DNA from: Clostridiales bacterium UBA7273
GTDB taxonomy: Bacteria > Bacillota > Clostridia > Oscillospirales > Oscillospiraceae
Length of the DNA stretch: 21,645 bases
Direction of reading: 5' to 3'
Assembly: GCA_002472405.1 (NCBI GenBank)
Contig: DKRV01000014.1
Span: 1-21,645 of the forward strand
The notes under the pieces were generated by a model. That model was given only the letters and a program-made list of their open reading frames with translations, was not told the DNA's origin and did not search any database. A program made the translations under genes and the position numbers. Below are positions 12,880 through 19,662 of this stretch, piece after piece; position 1 is the first letter of the stretch; each line of letters begins with the position of its first letter.

Positions 12880-14943
12880 ATGATGAACGAAAAGTACGCA
12901 CCCCTATTCACTCCGTTCAAGATTGGCAATGTCGAAATAAAGAACCGCATTGTCCAGTGTTCCATGGGCGGTACCTCTCTGTTTGGCTGGCTTGAGCCCT
13001 GCCATTTCGACAAAGAGGCAGCTTATTTCCTGCTCCAGAGAGCTCAGAAGGGCGTTGGCCTTGTTCTCCCCGGCATGCAGTGTGTCCGTGATACCATGGG
13101 CCGCCGCTGGCTGTATCAGAACAAGAGAATGTTCAAGCAGCTCAAAGAGTACATGGTAGAGTACCACAAGACCGGCGCAAAGCTGTTCATCCAGCTGGCA
13201 GCAGGCTTCGGCCGCTCCATGGCAGTTACCCCCTGGATGGTCGTCCTGAACAAGAATCCCATCCTCAACAAGATCGCTTCCCCCATCGTTGACGTTAGCT
13301 ACAGCTGCGCTTCCGCATCTGCAACTCCTAACCGTTGGCAGGAGGATATGCTCTCCCGTCCTCTGACCGCTAAGGAAATCCACGAGATGGTCGAGGCATT
13401 CGGCAAGACCGCAAAGATGCTGCGCGACGCAGGCGTTGACGGTGTTGAGATCCACGCTGTCCACGAAGGTTACCTGCTCGACCAGTTCACCATGGAGAAC
13501 TGGAACTGGCGTGAAGACGAGTACGGCGGCTCCTTCGAGAACCGTTTCCGTTTCCCCGTTGAGATCGTTCAGTGCATCAAGAGATATGCCGGCGAAGACT
13601 TCCCCGTATCCCTGCGTTACTCCGTCAAGTCCTACACCAAGACCTGGGGTAAGGGCGCTGTTCCCGGCGAAGAGTTCGTAGAGTGGGGCCGTGACATGCC
13701 CGAATCCGAGAAGGCTATCAAGTACCTCGGCGACGCAGGCTACGACTTCTTCAACTGCGATAACGGTACTTACGACGCTTGGTACTGGGCACATCCGCCT
13801 CAGTACATGCCCGACAACTGCAACCTCGCAGACGTTGAGCACATAAAGAAGTTCACCGACAAGCCCGTAGCATGCGCAGGCCGTATGCTGCCCGAGACCG
13901 CCGCAGAAGAGATCGCTGCCGGCCGTCTGGACGCTGTCGCAATCGCACGTCAGAACCTCGTCGATCCCGATTGGATCATCAAGATCCAGGAAGGCCGCGA
14001 GGACGAGATCAAGCCCTGCATCCGCTGCCACAACGGCTGCTTCAACTTTGCTAAGTACAAGGGCACCGCAAACATCCAGGGCCTTGAGGACTCCCTGCAC
14101 CTCGGCCGCTGCGCACTTACTCCGTCCACCATGCAGCACAACCGCTACAAGATCGTTCCGACCAAGAACCCCAAGAAGGTTGCTATCGTCGGCGCAGGTA
14201 TCGGCGGCGTAGAGGCAGCTCTGGTTCTTACCCAGCGCGGCCACAAGCCCGTTATCTTTGAAAAGACCGACCGTATCGGCGGCCTGTTCCTCACTGCTTC
14301 CGCAATGAGCTTCAAAGAGAACGACAAGGCTCTCATCACCTGGTATGAGAACGAAGTTAAGAAGGCTGGCCTCGACATTCGCTTCAACACCGAGATCAAC
14401 GATCTGGGCATTCTCCGCGGCTATGACGAGATCATCGTTGCAACCGGCGCAGTTCCCAGAAAGATGCTGATCCCCGGCTTCGAGAAGTGCCTCACCTTCA
14501 CTCAGCTCCTGCGTGAGAAGTACCCCGTAGGCGACAAAGTGGTCTTCTTCGGCGGCGGCCAGTCCGCTTGCGAAGCTGCATACGAGATGGTCCTCCAGGG
14601 CAAGCACCCGATCATCGTCGAGTACGCAAAGGACCTCGTTCCTGCACAGAACGTCTGCCTGTCCAACGCTTCCTTCCTGCGTGATGTTCTCGAGTATCAC
14701 AAGGTTCCCACTTACCTTGAGCATACTATCCGCGAGATCAAGGACAAGACCGTCGTTATCGCTTCCAAGGACGGCAAGAACGTATTTGAGGTCGAGTACG
14801 ACAACATCGTAAACGGCATCGGTTTCGTTCCCGCACCTGTCGGCGGCAAGGGCAAGAACATCCACCGCGTCGGCGACTGTGTCACCATCGGCAACCTGCG
14901 TACCGCTATCTGGCGCGCATGGGACGTCTGCATGAAGATATAG
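12880..14943 (+). CDS. NADH:flavin oxidoreductase, 2,4-dienoyl-CoA reductase/enoate reductase type
   Basis: A 687-residue modular enzyme. An old-yellow-enzyme FMN TIM barrel (about 1-370) carries the active-site stretch IHAVHEGYLLDQF (H192, H195, Y198). A 4Fe-4S site follows with C380, C383, C387 and C411. Then come FAD and NAD(P)H Rossmann folds, GAGIGG at 438-443 and GGGQSA at 558-563. Enzymes of this build (dienoyl-CoA reductase, BaiCD/BaiH, enoate and cinnamate reductases) reduce activated C=C bonds; the substrate here is unknown. The gap before the fourth cysteine (23 residues) is longer than the 11 I recall for E. coli FadH. AGGAAGGAAG precedes an ATGATG start. Codon use is strongly biased to C-ending and AAG codons, unlike neighbours, which suggests high expression. 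Confidence 0.92.
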   Translation: MMNEKYAPLFTPFKIGNVEIKNRIVQCSMGGTSLFGWLEPCHFDKEAAYFLLQRAQKGVGLVLPGMQCVRDTMGRRWLYQNKRMFKQLKEYMVEYHKTGAKLFIQLAAGFGRSMAVTPWMVVLNKNPILNKIASPIVDVSYSCASASATPNRWQEDMLSRPLTAKEIHEMVEAFGKTAKMLRDAGVDGVEIHAVHEGYLLDQFTMENWNWREDEYGGSFENRFRFPVEIVQCIKRYAGEDFPVSLRYSVKSYTKTWGKGAVPGEEFVEWGRDMPESEKAIKYLGDAGYDFFNCDNGTYDAWYWAHPPQYMPDNCNLADVEHIKKFTDKPVACAGRMLPETAAEEIAAGRLDAVAIARQNLVDPDWIIKIQEGREDEIKPCIRCHNGCFNFAKYKGTANIQGLEDSLHLGRCALTPSTMQHNRYKIVPTKNPKKVAIVGAGIGGVEAALVLTQRGHKPVIFEKTDRIGGLFLTASAMSFKENDKALITWYENEVKKAGLDIRFNTEINDLGILRGYDEIIVATGAVPRKMLIPGFEKCLTFTQLLREKYPVGDKVVFFGGGQSACEAAYEMVLQGKHPIIVEYAKDLVPAQNVCLSNASFLRDVLEYHKVPTYLEHTIREIKDKTVVIASKDGKNVFEVEYDNIVNGIGFVPAPVGGKGKNIHRVGDCVTIGNLRTAIWRAWDVCMKI

Positions 14944-14974
14944 TTTCCAGACCCCAATAAAACCAAAGCATAAC

Positions 14975-15006
14975 AAATCCGGTACGGAAAATTCCGTACC
15001 GGATTT
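14975..15006 (+). terminator. Intrinsic terminator of the flavin reductase gene
   Basis: A perfect 15-bp stem (AAATCCGGTACGGAA and its complement) with a 2-base loop is followed by TTTTCTTTTT, 31 bases past the stop. Confidence 0.92.
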
Positions 15007-15043
15007 TTTCTTTTTAGAGGCGAATTGAGGCTGCTGCCGATAC

Positions 15044-15377
15044 GGTTTTTGCGTCAGCCCGACCGGTGGGTGCAGGCAAAACCATTACACACGGGCGATC
15101 AATGATCGCCCCTACTGTTGCGTAACCTTATGTGATGCGAAACGTGATGGTTTCCACCACTGTTCCGACACCGGGCAAGCGCAATTAATGTGCCCGTAGG
15201 TGCGTTAATTCGCTATTAAAAAGACGGAATAGGCAAACCCGTTCCCTACGAGGTGCGGTGTAAAATTCAGCAGCGCACTACTGGGTTGCGAGGCAAATAT
15301 GGTTTCCTCCGCACTCTCGACACCGGGATACCAGAGATATATGTATCCGTGACTGCGCCAAATCGCCACTGAAAAAG
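15044..15377 (+). repeat. Composite intergenic repeat, copy R2 (core doubled)
   Basis: This fills most of the 499-base gap between the reductase and the DUF1275 gene. Its order is as in R1: a hairpin (GGTTTTTGC 15044-15052 / GCAAAACC 15076-15083), a palindrome (GGGCGATC, AAT, GATCGCCC, 15093-15111) followed by CTAC, then two tandem degenerate cores at about 15135-15219 and 15285-15377 (both contain ATGGTTTCC, CGACACCGGG and end in AAAAAG). Relative to R1 the palindrome carries a compensating G-to-T / C-to-A change that keeps the stem. No gene was seen. Confidence 0.75.
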
Positions 15378-15406
15378 TTGACAAATGGGATGGTGGGTCG
15401 TATAAT
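15378..15406 (+). promoter_or_regulatory. Consensus promoter of the DUF1275 gene
   Basis: TTGACA (15378-15383), 17 bases, TATAAT (15401-15406): a perfect sigma-A consensus, starting at the exact end of repeat R2. Confidence 0.88.
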
Positions 15407-15442
15407 CAAGGCTGTTTTTTCAGGCGAGGGGGAATTTGCTTC

Positions 15443-16120
15443 ATGTACGCCAAGCGCATACGCGGCCAGATGTCCGAATCCATGCTCACGGCCGTGTTTA
15501 TAATCCTGTCCGGCGGTTTGCAGGATTCTTACACCTATCTTTGCCGCGGTAAGGTTTTCGCAAACGCGCAGACGGGCAACATCGTCCTGCTGAGCGCATA
15601 TCTCTTCGACGGAGAGTGGTCGCACTGCGCAAGATATTTTGTCCCTGTGCTGGCCTTTATGCTCGGTATTTTCGTTGCCGAGTGCGTCCACCGGCATTAT
15701 AAATACATGGAGCGTGTACACTGGCGGCAGCTCATAATTTTGTCCGAGATAGTCCTGCTTTTCGCCGTCGGCTTTCTGCCGCAGACGATTAATACTTTCG
15801 CCAACGCCGTCGTTTCCTTTGTGTGCGCCATGCAGGTGCAGACCTTCCGAAAGGTTCGCGGCCATGCCTACGCGAGCACCATGTGCATCGGCAACATGCG
15901 CAGCGGCACCGAGGCGCTTTGCGCATATTTCCACACGCGCGATATCGCGATCCTGCACAAGGCGCTGACATATTTCGGCGTGATTGTCCTGTTTGCGCTC
16001 GGCGCCGGGTTCGGCGCGCTGCTGACAAACGTTTTTTCCGTCCGCGCGATCTGGTTTTCCTGCGCTCTGCTGACAATAAGCTTTTTCATGATGTTTATTA
16101 AAGAGACAGAGGCCAAATAA
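15443..16120 (+). CDS. YoaK/DUF1275-family membrane protein
   Basis: A 225-residue integral membrane protein with about six hydrophobic segments. The family-typical phrases are present: GGLQDSYTYL near residue 25, FANAQTGNIVLLS at about 39-51, and MQVQTFRKV then ASTMCIGNMRSG around 135-155. The family is widespread and of unknown function, possibly a small transporter. ATG at 15443 has GAGGGGGA upstream. It forms a single-gene unit with a perfect-consensus promoter and its own terminator. Confidence 0.88.
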   Translation: MYAKRIRGQMSESMLTAVFIILSGGLQDSYTYLCRGKVFANAQTGNIVLLSAYLFDGEWSHCARYFVPVLAFMLGIFVAECVHRHYKYMERVHWRQLIILSEIVLLFAVGFLPQTINTFANAVVSFVCAMQVQTFRKVRGHAYASTMCIGNMRSGTEALCAYFHTRDIAILHKALTYFGVIVLFALGAGFGALLTNVFSVRAIWFSCALLTISFFMMFIKETEAK

Positions 16121-16132
16121 GTCGCACCGATA

Positions 16133-16155
16133 GTAGGGGCGAGCATTGCTCGCCC
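16133..16155 (-). repeat. Isolated copy of the GGGCGAGC palindrome
   Basis: GTAG followed by GGGCGAGC, ATT, GCTCGCCC (16137-16155). The flanking GTAG shows it is in inverse orientation to the copies at 61-79 and 15093-15111. It lies 12 bases past the DUF1275 stop, without the rest of the composite repeat. Confidence 0.75.
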
Positions 16156-16187
16156 GGATCTTCCGACCGCACCATATCATCATACAG

Positions 16188-16220
16188 AAAATGACCCGGA
16201 TATAAAATCCGGGTCATTTT
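16188..16220 (+). terminator. Intrinsic terminator of the DUF1275 gene
   Basis: A 14-bp stem (AAAATGACCCGGAT and its complement) with a 5-base loop, ending in TTTTGTTTTG. Confidence 0.87.
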
Positions 16221-16232
16221 GTTTTGGCGTGA

Positions 16233-16339
16233 TCATCCTGCTTTTGATATCTCATCAACGTTAAGGGTGTATCCCATTATTTCTCGACATCGGTAATTTT
16301 CCCTCTCACAATCAGAATGTCTCCGATATCGCACTCCAT
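16233..16339 (-). other. Two tiny overlapping ORFs, possible gene remnant
   Basis: Minus-strand ORFs of 20 codons (16339-16277, MECDIGDILIVRGKITDVEK) and 14 codons (16277-16233, MGYTLNVDEISKAG) overlap as TAATG. The first frame remains open upstream through the palindrome into the end of the recombinase gene. Neither has a clear ribosome binding site. They could be decayed phage or element coding sequence; I do not recognise a family. Confidence 0.25.
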
Positions 16340-16355
16340 TATGTAATGACAGCTA

Positions 16356-16381
16356 CTATCAAAAGGTATACCTTTTGATAG
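16356..16381. repeat. Perfect 26-bp palindrome resembling an invertase crossover site
   Basis: Left half CTATCAAAAGGTA; the right half is its exact reverse complement. This reads as two 12-bp half-sites around a central AT. TATCAAAA at the outer end of each half matches the half-sites I recall for Hin/Gin-type DNA invertases. It lies 4 bases past the stop codon of the miniature serine recombinase. T6 follows it on the plus strand, so a plus-strand terminator is the main alternative. Confidence 0.55.
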
Positions 16382-16385
16382 TTTT

Positions 16386-16643
16386 TTATTTCTTCCCCTT
16401 GCTGCGTTCCTCGCGCAGGCGGCGATAGAAGGTGGCTTCACTCATGCCGCAGCTCGCGATAAGCTCGCCAAAGGGCAGCGCGCCGATCTCCTTCGTGAGA
16501 TACCTCCACTGCTGCTGTATCTCCTCATAGTTTCGGCCGAGGCGGTCGATGCTGAGATCGCCCTCGCGCAGACGGCGCGCGAGCAGCTGCCGCTCCTCGT
16601 TCTGATCGCTGCTCGACACGCGCGCGTAACCGTAAATATCCAT
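16386..16643 (-). CDS. Miniature serine recombinase (internally deleted resolvase/invertase)
   Basis: An 85-residue protein that reads as a small serine recombinase with its middle removed in frame. Residues 1-20 are the N-terminal strand with catalytic S10 (IYGYARVSSSDQNEERQL). Residues 23-54 match the region around the two active-site arginines (LREGDL, then SIDRLGRNYEEI with R34 and R37). Residues 56-79 match the C-terminal helix-turn-helix (FGELIASCGMSEATFYRRL). Full-length relatives have about 190-210 residues; most of the catalytic core and the long dimer helix are missing. ATG at 16643 has GGGAG 6 bases upstream. It follows the holin gene, with a hairpin between. Catalysis is unlikely; a DNA-binding role or a decaying gene are both possible. 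Confidence 0.7.
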   Translation of the reverse strand: MDIYGYARVSSSDQNEERQLLARRLREGDLSIDRLGRNYEEIQQQWRYLTKEIGALPFGELIASCGMSEATFYRRLREERSKGKK

Positions 16644-16659
16644 AATATCTCCCATGTGC

Positions 16660-16695
16660 AAACAGCAGGTGCAGAAAAGTCCGCACCTGCTGTTT
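16660..16695. terminator. Hairpin between holin and miniature recombinase genes
   Basis: A 13-bp stem (AAACAGCAGGTGC / GCACCTGCTGTTT) with a 10-base loop lies right after the holin stop. On the minus strand only TTTG follows, so termination there would be leaky and allow read-through into the recombinase. The stronger T-rich tail is on the plus strand. Confidence 0.6.
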
Positions 16696-16700
16696 TAGTT

Positions 16701-17177
16701 TTATTCCTCATTATCGCCGTCGCCGGTTTTATCGTCAATGGTCTTTTTTCCGCGCGCGATGAGCTTTTTGAGGAAATCCGGGATGGGTGCGCCCATTGCC
16801 GCGGCGTTTTCCACAATGCTGCCAAGCTCAGTGAAGAAATACCATGCCGCGACTATGGGCGTTATCAGGCAGCTCTGGCCGATCAGCGGCAGCTCAAAGC
16901 CGAAGTTATCGCCCACGACCCTGAGCACAAGATCGCACATTGCCGCAACCAGAACGCCGAATATACTGCCCAGCTTGTGCCACAGGCCGCGCCGGGCGGC
17001 CGCGCTGCTCCATGTTTTGTTATACAGCGCCGCGAACGTGCCGGTCAGATAGTCAAGCGCCATTGCGGCAAGCCACAGCACCACCATCCAGCCCACCCAG
17101 CCGAACAGCGCGGTTCCGAATGCGATAAGCGCTGCCGCCGCTGCCTTTATCTCGGCGGCTTTATCCGGTGTGTCCAT
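16701..17177 (-). CDS. Phage holin family protein (toxin-secretion/phage-lysis holin type)
   Basis: A 158-residue membrane protein with three to four hydrophobic segments and the holin-4 type signature ALDYLTGTFAALYNKTWSS at about 40-58, followed by the typical RRGLWHKLGSIFGVL block. It ends in a charged cytoplasmic tail. Such holins form membrane lesions that release an endolysin or secreted toxin. ATG at 17177 is chosen because GGGAGG lies 9 bases upstream, within the last codons of the amidase; the stop-to-start gap is 4 bases. It is paired with the amidase as a lysis cassette, without any other phage structural gene in the window. Confidence 0.87.
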   Translation of the reverse strand: MDTPDKAAEIKAAAAALIAFGTALFGWVGWMVVLWLAAMALDYLTGTFAALYNKTWSSAAARRGLWHKLGSIFGVLVAAMCDLVLRVVGDNFGFELPLIGQSCLITPIVAAWYFFTELGSIVENAAAMGAPIPDFLKKLIARGKKTIDDKTGDGDNEE

Positions 17178-17181
17178 TTTC

Positions 17182-17892
17182 CTACGCCTCCCTTTCAAAA
17201 TAGCGGCGCATGATCTCCATCGTGCGGAGCATATCTTCCGTTATATCAAGCTCGCCGCCGTCCTTGCCGCGCAGCGCGCCGGCGTCAACAAAGCGCTGCG
17301 CCATCTCGCGGTAGCCGGCCGGGATATCCTCAAGCCTTTCCCATCTTATCATGTCGTTTTCGCTCCCTTTCTCGATATAATTTCGCCCGGCGGCACGGCA
17401 TATGCCGCGGCATATCGCCTCGCCGATATCGTCCGTGTGCTCGACTATCCAGCGCGCGGTGTCGGGCGAATCGTGGAACTCGCACTCGCAGTAGATGCAT
17501 GTTCCGGTCGTGTTGCGGATCTCGTAAAACTGCTTCTCGCGTATGCCGTAGACCGAGCGATATGGCGTGATCGCGTCGATCGCGTCGAAAACCGGCTGCG
17601 CGTATTTCATGCGCTCAGGGCTTTTTGACGCGACGAACACGACGCAGCCGCGGCCTCCGCCGGCGTTTGTGTGGATGCAGACGTGAACGTCCGCGCCCCA
17701 GGCGTTGGACTCGCGCACGCGCTCGTACATGGCGTTCGAGCCGTCGGCGAAGTTCGTTTTCACCTCAAAGCCGTTTCGCTCGAGCGCCGTCTTGCACGCG
17801 GCGGCGATTTTCCGGCACTGCAGAGCCTCATTCGTGCCGCCGTAAGCATAGGGATTGCTCACCTGATCCGAGGGTGAGAGATATATTTTCAA
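17182..17892 (-). CDS. N-acetylmuramoyl-L-alanine amidase (amidase_3-like endolysin)
   Basis: A 236-residue cell-wall hydrolase that should cut the amide bond between MurNAc and the stem peptide. The amidase-like domain (about 1-170) has E22 (TNEALQ), H74 (VCIHTNAGGG) and E138 (CECEFHD) in positions expected for metal ligands and catalytic acid. At the first ligand position the usual GHGG is replaced by LSPSDQ, a variant I associate with clostridial prophage amidases. The C terminus (about 180-236) is a short helical tail, not a recognised wall-binding repeat. I chose TTG at 17892 because AAAGGA lies 9 bases upstream; the in-frame ATG three codons earlier directly abuts that site. It is the first gene of the amidase-holin-recombinase unit. 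Confidence 0.85.
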   Translation of the reverse strand: MKIYLSPSDQVSNPYAYGGTNEALQCRKIAAACKTALERNGFEVKTNFADGSNAMYERVRESNAWGADVHVCIHTNAGGGRGCVVFVASKSPERMKYAQPVFDAIDAITPYRSVYGIREKQFYEIRNTTGTCIYCECEFHDSPDTARWIVEHTDDIGEAICRGICRAAGRNYIEKGSENDMIRWERLEDIPAGYREMAQRFVDAGALRGKDGGELDITEDMLRTMEIMRRYFEREA

Positions 17893-17969
17893 ATTGATCA
17901 TTCCTTTCGGCAATTTATTCTATGCTGATGCCTCAGCTCCCTCTACCCATAGGCTGTTTTTGAGCCCGG

Positions 17970-17989
17970 CTTGTACGTTTGCGTGCAAG
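17970..17989. promoter_or_regulatory. Near-perfect inverted repeat, candidate operator
   Basis: CTTGTACG, TTTG, CGTGCAAG has one mismatch between arms. It lies in the divergent gap between the lysis cassette and the permease, upstream of the permease promoter. Confidence 0.35.
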
Positions 17990-18035
17990 TAAACCGTTAA
18001 GGATGAGTGATATTTACACTTTGTTCATGATTATA

Positions 18036-18064
18036 TTGACAAATTTACTAAAACGGCGTATTAT
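18036..18064 (+). promoter_or_regulatory. Promoter of the APC permease gene
   Basis: TTGACA (18036-18041), 17 bases, TATTAT (18059-18064), about 55 bases before the start codon. Confidence 0.8.
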
Positions 18065-18119
18065 TTATATACTGCTTTAAATTAAAAAAGCAAGAGAAAG
18101 AATTAATGGAGAGAAAGTA

Positions 18120-19553
18120 ATGGAAAACAAAATGGAAAAAAGGTACGGACTGCCTACCGCGATTTCCATGGTCATCGGAATCGTTATCGGTTCCGGTGTC
18201 TTTATCAAAGGCGGCAAGGTCCTGTCGCTCACCGGCGGCAACCTTTTGCAGGGCATTGCGGTCGTCGGCATCGTCGGCTTGATATGCATCATCTGCTCGC
18301 TGGTTTTTGCAACGCTTGGCAGCAAGTATGAGAAAGTCAACGGCGTCGTTGACTACGCCGAGCTTGCGCTCGGCCCCAAGTATGCCTATTATGTAGGTTG
18401 GTTCATGACAACGATCTACACTCCGGCGCTTGCGTCGATGCTGGCGTTTTTCTCGGCAATGATGTTTTTGCAGCTATTCGGCATATCGTCGATCGACTTT
18501 GCAAACGGCCAGGTAAACGCCGTTGCAATCGGTGTCGGCGCGGGATTTTTGATGATCGGCTACGGCATCAACGCGCTCAGCCCGAAGATCGCCGGCAAGC
18601 TCCAGGTCGGAATGACGGTCATCAAGCTCATTCCGCTCATCCTCATGGGCGTTGCCGGAACCATTGCCGGCCTTGTCAACGGCACGACGCTCGAGGTGCT
18701 CGACTATGTAAATTCCGCCGACTATGTCGCCGTTGACGGCACGGGATTTTTCAAGGCCATCGTCGGCTTTGCCTTCGCCTACGAGGGCTGGATACTCGCA
18801 ACAAGCATCAACGCAGAACTTAAAGACTCGAAAAAGAACCTGCCTCGCGCACTGGTCATCGGCGCGCTGGTGACGATAATTCTCTACGCGCTGTATATCT
18901 GGGCGATGAGCATCGTGGGCGATGTAAACACCATCATTTCCACCTGGCCGTTCGGCGAGAGCCTGCCGCGCCTTGCGTTCTCGAAGCTGTTCGGCAACGT
19001 CATCGGCACGATCGTGTATGTTTTCATCACCATCTCCTGCCTCGGCACGATGAACGGCCTGATCATGGCCTCCTGCCGCAGCATGTACTCAGTTTCCGCG
19101 CGCGGCATGGGTCCGCAGCCGAGCTTCTTCGGCCATATCGACGACCAGAACAACTTTGCCATCAAGTCCTCCATTGTCGGCATGATGCTTGCAGGCTTCT
19201 GGTATGCTTGGACGGTCATGATGTGGATGGGCGGTCCCGGCCTGTTCGGCGCGGTGCACTCAAGCGAATGGTTTGCCTGGGAGCCGGACGAGATCGGCAT
19301 CATCTGCCTGTATCTGATGTACATTCCCATGATGATCGGACTTATGGTCAAGGCAAAGGAGCTTGGCCCCGTCAAGCGCTTCGTTCTGCCCATTCTGGGC
19401 GTTGCCTGCTGCCTGTTCTTCTGCTACGCGATCTGGACGGGCTACGGCTGGAAACAGTGCGTCGGCTTCCTGATCTTCTTCGCAGCTGTCATGTTCATCG
19501 GCTATCTGTTTGAAAAATGCCGCGTAAAGAACGCGCAGACGGCAAAGAAATAA
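18120..19553 (+). CDS. APC-family amino acid permease
   Basis: A 477-residue protein with about 12 hydrophobic segments. The TM1 substrate-binding motif GIVIGSGVF lies at residues 20-28, and the FAYEGWILATSINAELKDSKKNLPRAL block around 215-245 is typical of the amino acid-polyamine-organocation superfamily (TM6 and following loop), close to LAT/SteT-type exchangers. It moves an amino acid by symport or exchange; specificity cannot be read. ATG at 18120 has GGAGAG about 6 bases upstream. Single-gene unit with its own promoter and a GC-rich hairpin after it. Confidence 0.92.
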   Translation: MENKMEKRYGLPTAISMVIGIVIGSGVFIKGGKVLSLTGGNLLQGIAVVGIVGLICIICSLVFATLGSKYEKVNGVVDYAELALGPKYAYYVGWFMTTIYTPALASMLAFFSAMMFLQLFGISSIDFANGQVNAVAIGVGAGFLMIGYGINALSPKIAGKLQVGMTVIKLIPLILMGVAGTIAGLVNGTTLEVLDYVNSADYVAVDGTGFFKAIVGFAFAYEGWILATSINAELKDSKKNLPRALVIGALVTIILYALYIWAMSIVGDVNTIISTWPFGESLPRLAFSKLFGNVIGTIVYVFITISCLGTMNGLIMASCRSMYSVSARGMGPQPSFFGHIDDQNNFAIKSSIVGMMLAGFWYAWTVMMWMGGPGLFGAVHSSEWFAWEPDEIGIICLYLMYIPMMIGLMVKAKELGPVKRFVLPILGVACCLFFCYAIWTGYGWKQCVGFLIFFAAVMFIGYLFEKCRVKNAQTAKK

Positions 19554-19569
19554 GCTCAAAACAAAAAAT

Positions 19570-19598
19570 CGCCCCTGCGTCACATCGGCGCAGGGGCG
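19570..19598 (+). terminator. Hairpin terminator after the APC permease
   Basis: A 10-bp GC-rich stem (CGCCCCTGCG / CGCAGGGGCG) with a 9-base loop; the T tract is weak (TATTGTGTG). It lies 16 bases past the stop. Confidence 0.65.
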
Positions 19599-19600
19599 TA

Positions 19601-19629
19601 TTGTGTGATCGGGAAAAATACGGTATAAT
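19601..19629 (+). promoter_or_regulatory. Promoter of the HAD-NTPase operon
   Basis: TTGTGT (19601-19606), 17 bases, TATAAT (19624-19629), 33 bases before the start codon and immediately after the permease terminator stem. Confidence 0.7.
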
Positions 19630-19662
19630 ATAAGCGAAAAAAATAAGGTCCCGGAGGAAAAT

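Noticed and set aside
12904..14976. 690-codon open frame antisense to the flavin reductase
   Set aside because: It mirrors the reductase gene almost completely. The reductase avoids codons whose complements read as stops in that frame, so the long frame follows from its codon bias. It has no ribosome binding site and a low-complexity Val/Leu/Asp-rich translation.
18106..18120. Four-codon minicistron (MERK, stop) overlapping the permease start as TAATG
   Set aside because: Its GGAGAG is simply the permease ribosome binding site; the ATG before it has no site of its own.
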